Shown here piece by piece: positions 1 through 10,062 of a stretch of DNA of 64,000 bases. The position numbers were made by a program, and so were the translations under genes. This stretch comes from an uncultured Pelagibacteraceae bacterium (GTDB lineage Bacteria; Pseudomonadota; Alphaproteobacteria; Pelagibacterales; Pelagibacteraceae). The first letter of the stretch is position 1. Every line of letters begins with the position of its first letter. The stretch covers positions 50,330 through 114,329 of the forward strand of contig CABXUR010000001.1 of NCBI GenBank assembly GCA_902515485.1. Reading direction: 5' to 3'. The notes under the pieces are model-generated. The model searched no databases and was not told the DNA's origin. It worked only from the letters and a program-made list of their open reading frames with translations.

Positions 1-850
1 ACTCTAATGTATCTTTTATATTTTTTGATTTTGAACCATATATTTTTAAAGTTTTATTAGTATCAATAATTATCCTATCACAATATTTAACTGCATTATT
101 ATATCCCATTAAACTTATAAGTGTCGCTTTTCCTTTTTTTTGATCTTTTCCAGTTTGTTTTCCAGCATTTTTGGAATTACCATGAAAATCTATCAAATCA
201 TCAGCTATTTGAAACAAAAGACCAATTTTAGAGCCTAAATTTTCAAAGAATTTGATTTCTTGATTATCTTTTTTTTTGATTAATGCTGGGGCAGCACAAC
301 AGAAACTAAATAATTTACCAGTTTTTTTAATTTCCATATCTATAATTTTCTTTTTAGATATTTTTCTTTTTTCATAACTAAGATCCAAGTATTGACCGCC
401 TGCTACCCCCAAATGACCAGAACACTCTGATAATTTTTTTATTAATTCAATTTTAATTTTATCACCAATCTTTAACTTGGAGCTTGTTAAAATTTCACAT
501 GCTATTGTTTGTAGAGAATTTCCAGCTAATATTGCAGTAGACTCTCCAAATTTAATATGAGTTGATGGCTTTCCTCTTCTAATTTTATCGTCATCCATAC
601 ATGGTAAATCATCATGAATAAGAGTATATGCATGAACACACTCAACCGCTGCTCCAATTGCTATTAAAGTTTTATAATCAATAGACATCATTGAACCAAT
701 ATCAATTAAAATTTTGGATCTAATCTTTTTTCCCCCAGGAAATAAACCATACTTCATAGCTAAAATTAATTTAGAATTGTCCTGTTTATTAAGAAAATCT
801 TTTAAAAAAATATTTGTATCTTTTGCAATCTTATTAAGCTGGCTCTTCAT
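1..850 (-). CDS. ispA: Farnesyl/geranylgeranyl diphosphate synthase (3' end cut by window)
   Basis: This polyprenyl synthase condenses isopentenyl diphosphate with allylic diphosphates for quinone and undecaprenyl precursors. I translated it from the sequence because it runs off the left edge; about 283 residues are present, close to the usual ~290. The first Asp-rich motif reads DDLPCMDDD, in the context HAYTLIHDDLP, and a second, DDLIDF, lies near the C-terminus. GGKKIRS near residue 40 matches the substrate-binding region. The ATG at 850 overlaps the xseB stop (ATGA), so translation is probably coupled. The xseB-ispA pair is the usual proteobacterial order; dxs often follows and would lie outside the window. 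Confidence 0.93.
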   Translation of the reverse strand, partial: MKSQLNKIAKDTNIFLKDFLNKQDNSKLILAMKYGLFPGGKKIRSKILIDIGSMMSIDYKTLIAIGAAVECVHAYTLIHDDLPCMDDDKIRRGKPSTHIKFGESTAILAGNSLQTIACEILTSSKLKIGDKIKIELIKKLSECSGHLGVAGGQYLDLSYEKRKISKKKIIDMEIKKTGKLFSFCCAAPALIKKKDNQEIKFFENLGSKIGLLFQIADDLIDFHGNSKNAGKQTGKDQKKGKATLISLMGYNNAVKYCDRIIIDTNKTLKIYGSKSKNIKDTLE

Positions 851-1083
851 TTCTTTTTAATAATTTCTCTAACTTTTTTATTTGTTTCATCACTTATTGA
901 TTTGAAATTTTTATTAAATTCTTTTTCAATAATCTTATTTAATTTTAACAATTGTTGATAGCTTTCAATTGAATTATTTAGATCTTTTTCATTTTCTAAA
1001 GACTCTATTATTTGATTTGCTTGATCTGTTAGTTCCTCAAGTGAGCTTGAGATATTATCATGTGGTAAATTTTTATCTTTCAT
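847..1083 (-). CDS. xseB: Exodeoxyribonuclease VII small subunit
   Basis: This is the small subunit of ExoVII, which works with XseA to degrade single-stranded DNA in the cytoplasm. At 78 residues it has the family size. The pattern SLEELTDQANQIIESLE followed by SIESYQQLLKLNK matches the two-helix XseB fold, in which the family has an acidic 'LExLE' stretch and a 'SLxxYxxGxxL' helix. It is the first gene of a leftward pair with ispA (4-bp overlap) and lies only 17 bp from the divergent sua5-type gene at 1101, leaving very little room for two promoters. xseA is not in the window. Confidence 0.85.
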   Translation of the reverse strand: MKDKNLPHDNISSSLEELTDQANQIIESLENEKDLNNSIESYQQLLKLNKIIEKEFNKNFKSISDETNKKVREIIKKK

Positions 1084-1100
1084 ATAATAATTATTAATAC

Positions 1101-2033
1101 ATGAAAACTATTCAATCAAATATCAAAAAAGCAAAAAAATATTTAGATAATGACGATTGTATAGCTGTGCCAACCGAGACAGTATACGGATTAGCAGGTA
1201 ATGCATATTCAAACAAAGCTGTAAAAAAAATATTTAAGCTTAAAAAAAGACCATCTAATAACCCCTTAATTATTCATTATTACAATATGAATGAACTTAA
1301 AAAAGATTGTAACATTAATGATAATTTTAAAAAGCTTTATAAGAGATTTTCCCCTGGGCCAATAACCTATGTACTTAGTTTCAAAAAAAATAGTAAAATT
1401 TCTAAATTTGCAACTAACAAACAAAAAAGTCTTGCTGTTCGATTTCCAAAACATTCTTTATTTAGAAAATTGCTTAAAAATTTAGATTATCCACTGGCTG
1501 CACCAAGTGCAAATATATCAACAAAATTAAGTTCAGTACAAGCTTCTGATGTTAAGGAAGAATTTGGATCAAAGATTAAATATATATTAAATGGAGGTAA
1601 ATGTAATATAGGTGTTGAGTCAACTATCATTAATCTTACAAATAAACCAACACTGTTAAGGTTTGGAGGTCTTGAAATCTCTAAAATTGAAAAAATATTA
1701 AAGAAAAAGATTTCAATTAATATCAATTCAAAAAAAAAAATTGCACCAGGTCAATTCCCATTACACTATTCACCCGGAGTACCATTAAGAGTAAATGTAA
1801 AAAAATCTAAGTCAAATGAGGCTTTTGTTTTAATTAAAAAAAGAAATATTAATTCTAAAAATTATTATTATTTAAGTAAAAAGAAAAATCTTAATGAGGC
1901 TGCTAAAAATTTATATTCCATATTAAGAAAAATTAAAAAAGATGGTTATAAGATGATTGCAGTAGAAAAAATTCCAAATATTGGTATCGGCAAAACAATA
2001 AACGATAGATTAAATAGAGCTTCTAAATACTAG
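1101..2033 (+). CDS. L-threonylcarbamoyladenylate synthase (Sua5/TsaC2 type)
   Basis: This enzyme makes threonylcarbamoyl-AMP from threonine, bicarbonate and ATP, the first step of t6A modification of ANN-decoding tRNAs. The YrdC domain covers about residues 8-200: PTETVYGLAGNA, KKRPSNNPLIIH and PSANIS are the recognisable nucleotide and substrate motifs. The protein is 310 residues long, so it also carries the C-terminal Sua5 domain joined by a linker containing APGQFPLHYSP. That makes it the long Sua5 form rather than short TsaC. Its TAG stop directly abuts the ATG of the ABC ATPase at 2034, suggesting one transcript. Confidence 0.92.
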   Translation: MKTIQSNIKKAKKYLDNDDCIAVPTETVYGLAGNAYSNKAVKKIFKLKKRPSNNPLIIHYYNMNELKKDCNINDNFKKLYKRFSPGPITYVLSFKKNSKISKFATNKQKSLAVRFPKHSLFRKLLKNLDYPLAAPSANISTKLSSVQASDVKEEFGSKIKYILNGGKCNIGVESTIINLTNKPTLLRFGGLEISKIEKILKKKISININSKKKIAPGQFPLHYSPGVPLRVNVKKSKSNEAFVLIKKRNINSKNYYYLSKKKNLNEAAKNLYSILRKIKKDGYKMIAVEKIPNIGIGKTINDRLNRASKY

Positions 2034-2771
2034 ATGAAAAATTCAATTGAAGTGATTAATCTATCTAAATCATACAAATCAAAACAAGCTGTAAATAGTA
2101 TAAATTTTAAAATAAACGAAGATGAAATTGTTGGCTTACTAGGTCCAAATGGTAGCGGTAAAACTACAACAATTGGAATGATACTAGGTTTATTAAAACC
2201 AACTAGTGGAAAAGTATTAATTAATGGAGTGGATATTGAAAAAAATAAAATTTCTCTACTCCATAAAATGAATTTTATTTCTCCATATATAGAGTTACCA
2301 AAAAAACTTAAAGTTAAGCAAAATTTAATTGTTTATGGCAAATTATATAATATCAAAAATTTAAATGAACAAATTGACTATCTGTCTGAGAAACTAAGAT
2401 TAAATCAACTACTAAATAAAATCACAGGGGAACTATCTTCGGGTCAAAAAAATAGAGTTAGCTTAGCAAAAGCATTAATTAATGATCCTACAATACTTTT
2501 GCTAGATGAACCTACAGCATCTTTAGATCCTGAAACTGGCGATTTTATAAGAACATTTTTAGAAAATTATAAAAAAGAAAAAAAAATAGCAGTTTTACTA
2601 GCTTCACATAATATGGATGAAGTTAAAAGACTTTGTAGTTCTGTTTTGATGATGAAAGATGGTGATATTATTGATAGAGGTGCTCCAGACGATTTAATTA
2701 AAAAACACGGAAGAAAAAACCTCGAGGAAGTGTTTTTAGAACTTGTAAGAAATACAGATGAACTTAACTAG
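2034..2771 (+). CDS. ABC-2 type transporter, ATP-binding subunit
   Basis: This is the ATPase subunit of an ABC exporter. In 245 residues it shows Walker A (GPNGSGKTT, near residue 38), the signature LSSGQKNRVSLAKAL, Walker B (TILLLDEPTASLDP) and the switch histidine in LLASHNMDE. The permease begins inside its last codons (14-bp overlap at 2758-2771), so the two form one transporter. The ATPase resembles NodI/CcmA-like drug and polysaccharide exporters, but nothing nearby identifies the substrate. There is no gap to the upstream Sua5 gene. Confidence 0.93.
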   Translation: MKNSIEVINLSKSYKSKQAVNSINFKINEDEIVGLLGPNGSGKTTTIGMILGLLKPTSGKVLINGVDIEKNKISLLHKMNFISPYIELPKKLKVKQNLIVYGKLYNIKNLNEQIDYLSEKLRLNQLLNKITGELSSGQKNRVSLAKALINDPTILLLDEPTASLDPETGDFIRTFLENYKKEKKIAVLLASHNMDEVKRLCSSVLMMKDGDIIDRGAPDDLIKKHGRKNLEEVFLELVRNTDELN

Positions 2772-3549
2772 AGTTTATGGTCTTTTTTTAAGACACTTTT
2801 ATTTAATCTCAAGATCATTTCCAAGAATATTGGACTTAATTTACTGGCCATCTATACAAATTACTTTATGGGGTTTTATTTCAAATTTTTTTGCAGAGCA
2901 TAGTACCTATTATAACGGTGCAGTTGGAGTGATACTTTCATGTGCAATTCTTTATGATTTTTTATTTAGAACTAGCATAGGTTTTAATATGTTATTTTTA
3001 GAGGAAATATGGAGTAGAAACTTTACAAATCTTTTTATTGCGCCGATGAAGATTAGTGAAATTATTACATCGTTAGTTATCACAGCATTAATTAGAGCTT
3101 TAATAGGTTTGGTTCCTGCAATATTACTGACTTCTCCTATATTTGGAATTTCTTTATTGGACTTGGGTTTGCCATTAGCTTTTCTTTTTTTAAGTTTATA
3201 TATTTTTGGAATTACACTTGGATTATTTGTATCAGCTGGTTTGTTAAGATTTGGACCATCATTTGAAAATATTGCATGGTCTACTATGTTCTTGTTAGCT
3301 CCTTTTGGATGTATTTATTATCCCGTTGAAATACTACCAGAAATTTTTCAATTAATAGCTTATGCCCTTCCACTAGTTTATATATTTGAGGAAACTAGAA
3401 ATATACTTGTTAATCAATTAGTAAATTATGAAAATATTGTACAAGCAATTTGTTTAAACGCCTTATATCTAATTATAGCTATATCATTATTTTATTATTC
3501 TTTTGATAAAGCCAGAGATAAAGGCACACTAATTAATATTGGAGAATAA
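2758..3549 (+). CDS. ABC-2 type transporter, permease subunit
   Basis: This is the membrane partner of the ATPase at 2034. The 263 residues are mostly hydrophobic, with about six predicted membrane helices (for example around residues 28-45, 57-75, 105-130, 137-165, 172-195 and 230-250). That is the layout of ABC-2 permeases such as NodJ. The start at 2758 gives a 14-bp overlap with the ATPase. The substrate is unknown. The gene ends 5 bp before the 3' end of the opposite-strand tRNA-Arg, so the two converge. Confidence 0.88.
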   Translation: MNLTRVYGLFLRHFYLISRSFPRILDLIYWPSIQITLWGFISNFFAEHSTYYNGAVGVILSCAILYDFLFRTSIGFNMLFLEEIWSRNFTNLFIAPMKISEIITSLVITALIRALIGLVPAILLTSPIFGISLLDLGLPLAFLFLSLYIFGITLGLFVSAGLLRFGPSFENIAWSTMFLLAPFGCIYYPVEILPEIFQLIAYALPLVYIFEETRNILVNQLVNYENIVQAICLNALYLIIAISLFYYSFDKARDKGTLINIGE

Positions 3550-3554
3550 ATAAT

Positions 3555-3631
3555 TGGTGCGCCTGCTAGGAGTCGAACCCAGAACCTCCTGATCCGAAGT
3601 CAGGCGCTCTATCCAGTTGAGCTACAAGCGC
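3555..3631 (-). tRNA. tRNA-Arg (anticodon TCG)
   Basis: The minus strand reads as a complete cloverleaf. The acceptor stem is GCGCTTG paired with CAGGCGC, the D arm contains GCTCAACTGGATAGAGC, the anticodon stem is CCTGA/TCAGG, and the loop CTTCGGA gives anticodon TCG. The T arm is CTGGGTTCGACTCCTAG, the discriminator is A, and CCA is encoded. It lies between the ABC permease and rluD, both on the opposite strand. Confidence 0.97.
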
Positions 3632-3654
3632 ATATAGTATTAATATTATATTTT

Positions 3655-4635
3655 ATGGAAAAAAACATTAATTTTATTGTAGAAGATAGTGAAAACAATC
3701 TGAGGGTGGACGTAATAATAAATAAGCGTGAAGAGTTAATTAGTAGGACTAGAATTAAAAACTTAATCCTAAAAAATAAACTAAAATTAAATAATAAGGT
3801 TATAAAAAGCCCTTCAAAAAAAGTTGTTGCTGGTGATAAGTTAAGTCTTAATATTCCAGAACCTGAAGAAGCTTCTCTAAAGCCTTATGAATTTCAATTA
3901 GACATAGTTTATGAAGATGAAGATTTATTAGTAATTAATAAACCTGCTGGAATAATTATGCATCCTGGAGCTGGAAATTATGAAAAAACAATTGTTAATG
4001 CTTTAATAAATTATGATAAAGACTCTCTTTCAAATATTGGTAACGAACTTAGACCTGGTATAGTTCATAGAATAGATAAAAATACATCTGGATTAATTGT
4101 TGTCGCAAAAAATAATGAGACACATGAGAGTTTATCTAAACAATTTAGTGACCATTCTATAACAAGAGTTTATCAACTATTAATTTGGGGAAAACTTAGA
4201 CCTTCCTCTGGTAAAATTGATACTTTCATAACTAGAAGCTCAAAAAATAGACAACTGATGGAGGTTAGTCGTTATAAGGGAAAGCGAGCAATAACAAATT
4301 ATAAAACTATAAAAATCTTTGAAAATAACAAAACACCAACACTAAGTTTAATTGAATGTAAATTAGAGACCGGAAGAACTCATCAAATACGTGTTCACAT
4401 GACTTATATGGGAAATAGCATAGTGGGAGATGATAAATATAAAAAAAGATATAAGAAGTTAAAAAATGTTGATACTGGAATAGAAAATTTAATTTCTAAA
4501 TTGAAAAGACAATTCTTACATGCAAAAACAATAGGATTTGTTCATCCTAAAACAAATGAAGAAATGATTTTTTCCTCAAATTTGCCAAAAGAACTAAATA
4601 ATTTATTAAAAATGCTTAAAAACACTGACAAATAA
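3655..4635 (+). CDS. rluD: 23S rRNA pseudouridine synthase, RluD type
   Basis: This RluA-family pseudouridine synthase probably modifies helix 69 of 23S rRNA. An N-terminal S4-like RNA-binding domain covers about residues 14-75. The catalytic domain follows, with the core motif HRIDKNTSGLIVVAKN holding the catalytic aspartate, then LETGRTHQIRVHM. The length of 326 residues is typical of RluD. It sits directly upstream of rpoH on the same strand, an order common in alphaproteobacteria that supports RluD over RluC. Confidence 0.9.
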   Translation: MEKNINFIVEDSENNLRVDVIINKREELISRTRIKNLILKNKLKLNNKVIKSPSKKVVAGDKLSLNIPEPEEASLKPYEFQLDIVYEDEDLLVINKPAGIIMHPGAGNYEKTIVNALINYDKDSLSNIGNELRPGIVHRIDKNTSGLIVVAKNNETHESLSKQFSDHSITRVYQLLIWGKLRPSSGKIDTFITRSSKNRQLMEVSRYKGKRAITNYKTIKIFENNKTPTLSLIECKLETGRTHQIRVHMTYMGNSIVGDDKYKKRYKKLKNVDTGIENLISKLKRQFLHAKTIGFVHPKTNEEMIFSSNLPKELNNLLKMLKNTDK

Positions 4636-4676
4636 ATCATTGAAAAATTATTATACTTAATTAAATAAATATTTTG

Positions 4677-5570
4677 ATGAGCACAACATATAACAATAAC
4701 CTGCCAGCCCTTACTAACGAGGGAGGCCTTTCAGCATATTTGGAACAAATTAAAAAATTTCCTATGCTTGCAGCTGAAGAAGAATATATGTTGGCAAAAA
4801 ACTGGAAGACAACTGGAAATGTTAAAGCTGCAGAAAAATTAGTTACAAGCCATTTAAGATTAGTTGCTAAAATTGCAATGGGATACAAGGGATACGGTTT
4901 GCCTGTAAATGAAATGATATCTGAAGGGAATGTGGGTCTTATGCAAGCAGTGAAAAAATTTGAACCAGAAAAAGGTTTTAGGCTTGCAACTTATGCAATG
5001 TGGTGGATCAAAGCTTCTATCCAGGAATACATATTAAGATCATGGAGTTTAGTAAAAATTGGAACAACTACAGCACAAAAAAAATTATTTTTTAATTTAA
5101 AAAAAATTAAAAACCAAATAGCGCCTCAAACTGAAGGTGATTTAAGAAATGAACATGTAAACGAAATAGCTAATAAATTAGATGTGAGCAAAGAAGAAGT
5201 TGTTTCAATGAATAGAAGGCTTTCCGGAAAAGAGTTTTCTTTAAATGCTCAAGTTGGTGAAGATGGAGATGAATGGCAAGATTGGTTGGTAGATAAAGAA
5301 TTAGACCATGATTTGAAATTTGCACATCAAGAAGAAATGGAACACAGAAAAGATTTATTAAAAAATTCGATTAAAGTATTAAATGATAGAGAAAAAGAAA
5401 TTTTATACTCAAGAAGACTTAATGATGATCCTACTACATTAGAGGATTTAAGCAAAAAATACAAAATTAGTAGAGAAAGAGTTCGTCAAATTGAAAATAA
5501 AGCATTTGAAAAACTACAAAAACATATGCTTCTTTTGGCAAAATCTAAAAATCTATTACCAGTTAATTAA
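4677..5570 (+). CDS. rpoH: RNA polymerase heat-shock sigma factor (sigma-32)
   Basis: This sigma factor directs transcription of heat-shock promoters. Region 2 is clear: [19 protein letters not shown], DLxxEGN-like [16 protein letters not shown], and [19 protein letters not shown] (the -10 recognition part). It is followed by the RpoH box QKKLFFNLK, which separates RpoH from RpoD. Region 4, near the C-terminus, contains [18 protein letters not shown] start at the ATG at 4677; an in-frame TTG lies one codon upstream. The stop overlaps the stop of convergent purA by 4 bp (5567-5570), leaving no room for an intrinsic terminator. Confidence 0.96.
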   Translation: MSTTYNNNLPALTNEGGLSAYLEQIKKFPMLAAEEEYMLAKNWKTTGNVKAAEKLVTSHLRLVAKIAMGYKGYGLPVNEMISEGNVGLMQAVKKFEPEKGFRLATYAMWWIKASIQEYILRSWSLVKIGTTTAQKKLFFNLKKIKNQIAPQTEGDLRNEHVNEIANKLDVSKEEVVSMNRRLSGKEFSLNAQVGEDGDEWQDWLVDKELDHDLKFAHQEEMEHRKDLLKNSIKVLNDREKEILYSRRLNDDPTTLEDLSKKYKISRERVRQIENKAFEKLQKHMLLLAKSKNLLPVN

Positions 5571-6859
5571 ATATCAAAAGGATTTTCTACTAAGATAGTA
5601 TCTTCTCTTTCTGGACTAGTAGAGACGCTTGATACTTTTGCACCAATAAAATCTTCCACAGCAAATATATAATTTTTTGCATTTTCTGGTAATGCATCCA
5701 TATTTTTTATTCCGTTTGTTGAGGTTTTCCATCCTGGAAATGTTTTGTAAACTGGTTTTATTTTTAACTGGTCTTCAACTGCTGCAGGTAAATAGTCTAT
5801 TTTTTTTTCATCAAGTTCATATTCGACACACATTTTAATTTCATCCAATTCGTCAAGAACATCTAATTTTGTCAGTGCTATCCCGTCAATACCAGAAATT
5901 TTTATCGTTTGTCTAACTAGTACTCCATCGAACCAACCACATCTTCTTTTTCTGCTAGTTACAGTCCCAAATTCTTTTCCACGTGTTCCTAATAATTCTC
6001 CAATATCATCAGTTAATTCTGTTGGAAAAGGACCTTCACCAACTCTTGTTGTGTAAGCTTTTGTAATTCCTAAAACATAATTTATTGAGTTAGGGCCACA
6101 TCCTGTTCCTGTTGCGGCACTTGAAGCAACTGTATTTGAAGATGTAACATACGGGTAAGTCCCATGGTCTACATCAAGTAAAATTCCTTGAGCTCCTTCA
6201 AATAAAATTTTCTTTTTTTGTTTTTTAAATTCATCAATTTTAAGCCATACTGGTTGTGAATATTGTAATATTTGAGATGCGATTTTAAGTAAATCAGATT
6301 TTAATTGCTCTTTTTCAAAAATTTTTTTTCCTAATCCTTTCCTAATAGCATTATGATGTATAAGCACTGACTCTAGTCTTTGATCTAAATTTTTTTCTGA
6401 TCTTAAATCCATAACTCTAATAGATCTTCTGCCTACTTTATCTTCATAAGCTGGGCCAATTCCTCTTCTAGTAGTTCCAATCTTTCCTTTACCTGCAGCA
6501 TCTTCTCTAATCTCATCCATTTCTCTATGAAATGGTAAAATCAAATTTGCAGCTTCAGAGATTATAAAATTATCAGTTGAAACGTTAACACCCTTTGATT
6601 TTATTTCATCTATTTCCTCAAGTAACGCCCAAGGATCAACTACTACTCCATTTCCAATAATTGAAACTTTATCTTTTCTTACTATGCCTGATGGTAACAA
6701 TCTTAACTTGTAAGTTACTCCATCTATAACCAAGGTATGACCAGCATTATGACCTCCCTGAAATCTAATTACAACATCTGCTTGTTCTGAGAGCCAATCA
6801 ACAATTTTTCCTTTTCCTTCATCTCCCCATTGAGAACCAACTACAACTATATTTTTCAT
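5567..6859 (-). CDS. purA: Adenylosuccinate synthetase
   Basis: PurA joins IMP and aspartate using GTP, the first committed step to AMP. The 430 residues carry the family hallmarks: [16 protein letters not shown] at the N-terminus (GTP loop and catalytic Asp), GGHNAGHTL, and [17 protein letters not shown], followed by TGCGPNS and [12 protein letters not shown]. It is the last gene of the leftward glmM-thiD-purA run, and its start overlaps the thiD stop by one base. Confidence 0.97.
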   Translation of the reverse strand: MKNIVVVGSQWGDEGKGKIVDWLSEQADVVIRFQGGHNAGHTLVIDGVTYKLRLLPSGIVRKDKVSIIGNGVVVDPWALLEEIDEIKSKGVNVSTDNFIISEAANLILPFHREMDEIREDAAGKGKIGTTRRGIGPAYEDKVGRRSIRVMDLRSEKNLDQRLESVLIHHNAIRKGLGKKIFEKEQLKSDLLKIASQILQYSQPVWLKIDEFKKQKKKILFEGAQGILLDVDHGTYPYVTSSNTVASSAATGTGCGPNSINYVLGITKAYTTRVGEGPFPTELTDDIGELLGTRGKEFGTVTSRKRRCGWFDGVLVRQTIKISGIDGIALTKLDVLDELDEIKMCVEYELDEKKIDYLPAAVEDQLKIKPVYKTFPGWKTSTNGIKNMDALPENAKNYIFAVEDFIGAKVSSVSTSPEREDTILVENPFDI

Positions 6860-7671
6860 TATCTAAATTTTCTGTTTATACTAACTGTGTTAATGTGGTT
6901 AATTGGACCATGTCCTTTTCCATATTTTGGGTTTGTTTTTATGGCAGAATTTACATACTTAATTCCAAGCTCACAAGATTTCTTTATCGGTTTTCCACAT
7001 GATAAAAAGGTGGTTATTGCACTGGATAAGGTACATCCTGTGCCGTGAGTGTTCTTAGTCTTAAATCTAAGACTATTAAAAATTTTAATTTCAAATTTAT
7101 TTACTAGTATGTCGTGAACAAATTTATGTTTTAAGTGCCCTCCTTTAATTAAAACATTTTTAGCTCCTGATTCTATTAGTTTATTTGCTGCAAAAATCAT
7201 ATCTTCTTTTGTTTCAATTTTAGTTTTCGTTAAAATTTCTGCTTCTGGAATATTTGGAGTAATCAAAAATACATTATTAATTAATTTAGACTTGAGTGAT
7301 TTAATTGCTTTTTCATCTATTAGTTTGGTGCCACCTTTTGCTACCATCACAGGGTCAAGCACAATTTTTTTTATCTTCATATTTTTAATTGATTTAACAA
7401 CTGCATCTATTACTTTTTTTGAATGTAACATCCCAATTTTAATTGCATCAGGCTTTATATCTTTTGAGCTAAATATTATCTGATTTGATATTTCCTTGGG
7501 CTCAATAGCAACTATTGATTTTACACCCGTGGTATTTTGAGCAGTGACTGCTGTAATTGCTGTCATTGCATAGGACCCCAAAGCTGTGACTGTTTTAATA
7601 TCTGCTTGTATGCCTGCTCCACCAGATGAGTCCGAGCCTGCTATAATTAATACCTTGGATTTTGTTTTCAA
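6859..7671 (-). CDS. thiD: Hydroxymethylpyrimidine kinase / phosphomethylpyrimidine kinase
   Basis: ThiD phosphorylates HMP and HMP-P for thiamine synthesis. The 270 residues belong to the ribokinase fold: [19 protein letters not shown] near the start, [11 protein letters not shown] in the middle, and the anion-hole motif [12 protein letters not shown] near residue 210. The start is a TTG at 7671, one base after the glmM stop; no in-frame ATG precedes the conserved IIAGSD motif. The lineage is often a thiamine-precursor auxotroph, so ThiD plus ThiE (26,608) fits salvage rather than full synthesis. That last point is inference. Confidence 0.93.
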   Translation of the reverse strand: MKTKSKVLIIAGSDSSGGAGIQADIKTVTALGSYAMTAITAVTAQNTTGVKSIVAIEPKEISNQIIFSSKDIKPDAIKIGMLHSKKVIDAVVKSIKNMKIKKIVLDPVMVAKGGTKLIDEKAIKSLKSKLINNVFLITPNIPEAEILTKTKIETKEDMIFAANKLIESGAKNVLIKGGHLKHKFVHDILVNKFEIKIFNSLRFKTKNTHGTGCTLSSAITTFLSCGKPIKKSCELGIKYVNSAIKTNPKYGKGHGPINHINTVSINRKFR

Positions 7672-7672
7672 T

Positions 7673-9004
7673 TTACTTAATTTTTCTTGAGATTAAATCT
7701 ACACAATTTTTTAAGAGCTCTTTATTTTCGCTTTCGCCCATCACTCTTATTTTAGACTCTGTACCTGATTTTCTAACCAATATTCTTCCCTGACCCTTCA
7801 TTAATTTTTCTACAATTTTTATAGATTTTTTTGTATCTGGATGATTTATTATATCTTTATTTACAACATCTATATTTTCTAAAATTTGTGGTATCTTTTT
7901 GAATTTATTAAAATAAGTGCTGGCTTTTTTTACTTTCCTAATTGCAAACAATACTTCTAATGCAACAAGCAATCCATCCCCCGTTGTTGCAAACTTTCCT
8001 AAAATAATATGACCTGATTGTTCACCACCTAAATTAAAGTTATTTTTTTGCATTTTTTCTTTTACATATCTATCACCGACATTAGCTCTAATAAATCTTA
8101 TTTTTTTTGATTTAAAAAATTTTTCTAATCCATAATTTGACATTAAGGTTCCAACCACGCCACCTTTCAACATTTTTTTTGATTTCCATCTTATTGCTAA
8201 AGCTGCAATTATTTGATCACCATCAATAATATTACCTTTTTCATCGCACATAATAATTCTATCAGCATCACCATCTAAAGAAATACCCAAATGTGCTTTA
8301 TTTTTTATCACAGCAGATTTGATTTTATTGGGATAAGTTGAGCCACAACTTTTATTTATGTTAAGTCCATTTGGTTTTACACCAATTGTGATGACTTTTG
8401 CCCCTAATGATTTTAATAATTCTGGACCAGCTTTATATCCAGCTCCATTTGCACAATCAATAACAATTCTTAAACCTCTAAGATTAAAATCTTTTGTAAA
8501 ATTTTTTTTTAAAATTTTTAAATAATCTTTTGTTCCAGTTTCTAATCTTTTTACTCTTCCTAATTTTTTTGGTTGAGACAAATGTATTGAAATTTTTTTA
8601 TCAATTAAGCTCTCTATTTTTTTTTCAATTTTATCGGACAATTTCATCCCATCAGGACCAAATAGTTTTAATCCATTATCTTGATGTGGATTGTGTGAAG
8701 CTGTAATCATAATTCCCAAATTTGCTCTCATTGATTTTGTTAACATGGCCAATCCGTTTGTTGGCAAAGGTCCTAACGTATAAACATGCATACCTGCAGA
8801 AGTTAAACCCGAAACTAATGCGGGTTCTAAAGTATAACCAGAAAGTCTAGTATCTTTTGCAATTATTGCTGTTTGTTTAATTTTTTTTTGTGATCTAAAG
8901 TAAGTTCCTGATGCTAGACCAAACTTAAAAAACATATCACCATTAATATTTTTACTATTAACTGGACCTCTAATTCCATCAATTCCAAAATATTTTTTTG
9001 TCAT
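7673..9004 (-). CDS. glmM: Phosphoglucosamine mutase
   Basis: GlmM converts glucosamine-6-phosphate to glucosamine-1-phosphate for UDP-GlcNAc, feeding peptidoglycan and the glycan locus further right. In 443 residues, the phosphoserine loop is TASHNPHQDNGLKLFG, the metal-binding loop is DGDADR, the sugar loop is GGEQSGH, and the C-terminal phosphate loop is RKSGTESKIRVM. Its ATG overlaps the folP stop at 9004. In many bacteria glmM follows folP and ftsH, exactly as here. Confidence 0.96.
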   Translation of the reverse strand: MTKKYFGIDGIRGPVNSKNINGDMFFKFGLASGTYFRSQKKIKQTAIIAKDTRLSGYTLEPALVSGLTSAGMHVYTLGPLPTNGLAMLTKSMRANLGIMITASHNPHQDNGLKLFGPDGMKLSDKIEKKIESLIDKKISIHLSQPKKLGRVKRLETGTKDYLKILKKNFTKDFNLRGLRIVIDCANGAGYKAGPELLKSLGAKVITIGVKPNGLNINKSCGSTYPNKIKSAVIKNKAHLGISLDGDADRIIMCDEKGNIIDGDQIIAALAIRWKSKKMLKGGVVGTLMSNYGLEKFFKSKKIRFIRANVGDRYVKEKMQKNNFNLGGEQSGHIILGKFATTGDGLLVALEVLFAIRKVKKASTYFNKFKKIPQILENIDVVNKDIINHPDTKKSIKIVEKLMKGQGRILVRKSGTESKIRVMGESENKELLKNCVDLISRKIK

Positions 9005-10056
9005 TAGTTTTTTAATAACTCTTTAAAGACTTTTACTCCTTGAATCAATTCGTTTACATCATGAATTCTTAATATTTGTACTCCTTGCATCATCAAGTAT
9101 ATAGATGATGCAATTGTTCCCCCAATTCTGTTCTTAGAATCATTTTTTTTTGCGATTTCTTTAATAAATCTTTTTCTTGAATTTCCAACAAGTATAGGCA
9201 AACCAAGGCTGTGAAAAATAGAAATTTTGTTTATCAAATTCATATTATGTTTTAAATTTTTTCCAAAACCTATGCCAGGATCTAAAATTATATTATTATG
9301 ATCTATACCAATAGATCTTAAAGTTTTTATTTTTTTTTCAAAAAAATCATAAATATCTAATAATTCATTTTTGTAAGTAGGTTTAATTTGCATATTTTCT
9401 GGAGTACCTTTTGAGTGCTGAATTACGAAAGGAATTTTATATTTCTTTAGAATATCTGAGGTTTTTTTATCGTAATTTAATCCAGATACATCATTTATAA
9501 TTTTAACACCTAGTTTTATACCTTTTTCCATTATTTCTGATTTTCTAGTATCTAATGATACAGGAACTTTTTTGCAGACTGATCTTAGTATTCTATAAAT
9601 TCTATTCCACTCGGTTTTTGAATTTACAGCTTTAGATCCTGGTCTTGTTGACTCACCACCAACATCAATTAAATTAGCACCATCTCTGATCATTTCAAAT
9701 GCATGTTTTATACCTTTGCTTGTTTTATTAAATTTTCCACCATCTGAAAAACTATCTGGTGTAAGATTTAATACCCCCATAATATTTGGTAACTTTTGAA
9801 AATTTAAATTTGAAAAATTTTTATTTTTTAGTGTAATTTTCTTAAGATCAAAAATTATTTGCTTTTGCAGTAATTTAGGTAATTTTTTTACATCTTTAAA
9901 AAAGATTTTTTTCTTTGATTTTCTTGTTATTATTTCTATATGGTCAAATGATATTTCCTGTAGACCATTTAAAGGAAGTGTTTTTTTTTTACTTAATAAT
10001 ATTTTAGACTGTTTACCATAGTAGAAATTACACGCTCTAGTGTAATATCTTATCAT
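9004..10056 (-). CDS. folP: Dihydropteroate synthase
   Basis: FolP joins p-aminobenzoate to the pterin diphosphate in folate synthesis. The TIM-barrel domain begins at about residue 90 with GVLNLTPDSFSDGG, then DVGGESTRPG, SLDTRK, INDVSG, DPGIGFGK and GNSRKRF. The first ~90 residues are an extension beyond the E. coli enzyme and contain YYTRACNFYYG. A similar N-terminal extension is, as far as I recall, common in alphaproteobacterial homologues. It lies between ftsH and glmM with almost no spacing. Confidence 0.94.
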   Translation of the reverse strand: MIRYYTRACNFYYGKQSKILLSKKKTLPLNGLQEISFDHIEIITRKSKKKIFFKDVKKLPKLLQKQIIFDLKKITLKNKNFSNLNFQKLPNIMGVLNLTPDSFSDGGKFNKTSKGIKHAFEMIRDGANLIDVGGESTRPGSKAVNSKTEWNRIYRILRSVCKKVPVSLDTRKSEIMEKGIKLGVKIINDVSGLNYDKKTSDILKKYKIPFVIQHSKGTPENMQIKPTYKNELLDIYDFFEKKIKTLRSIGIDHNNIILDPGIGFGKNLKHNMNLINKISIFHSLGLPILVGNSRKRFIKEIAKKNDSKNRIGGTIASSIYLMMQGVQILRIHDVNELIQGVKVFKELLKN

Positions 10057-10062
10057 TTAATA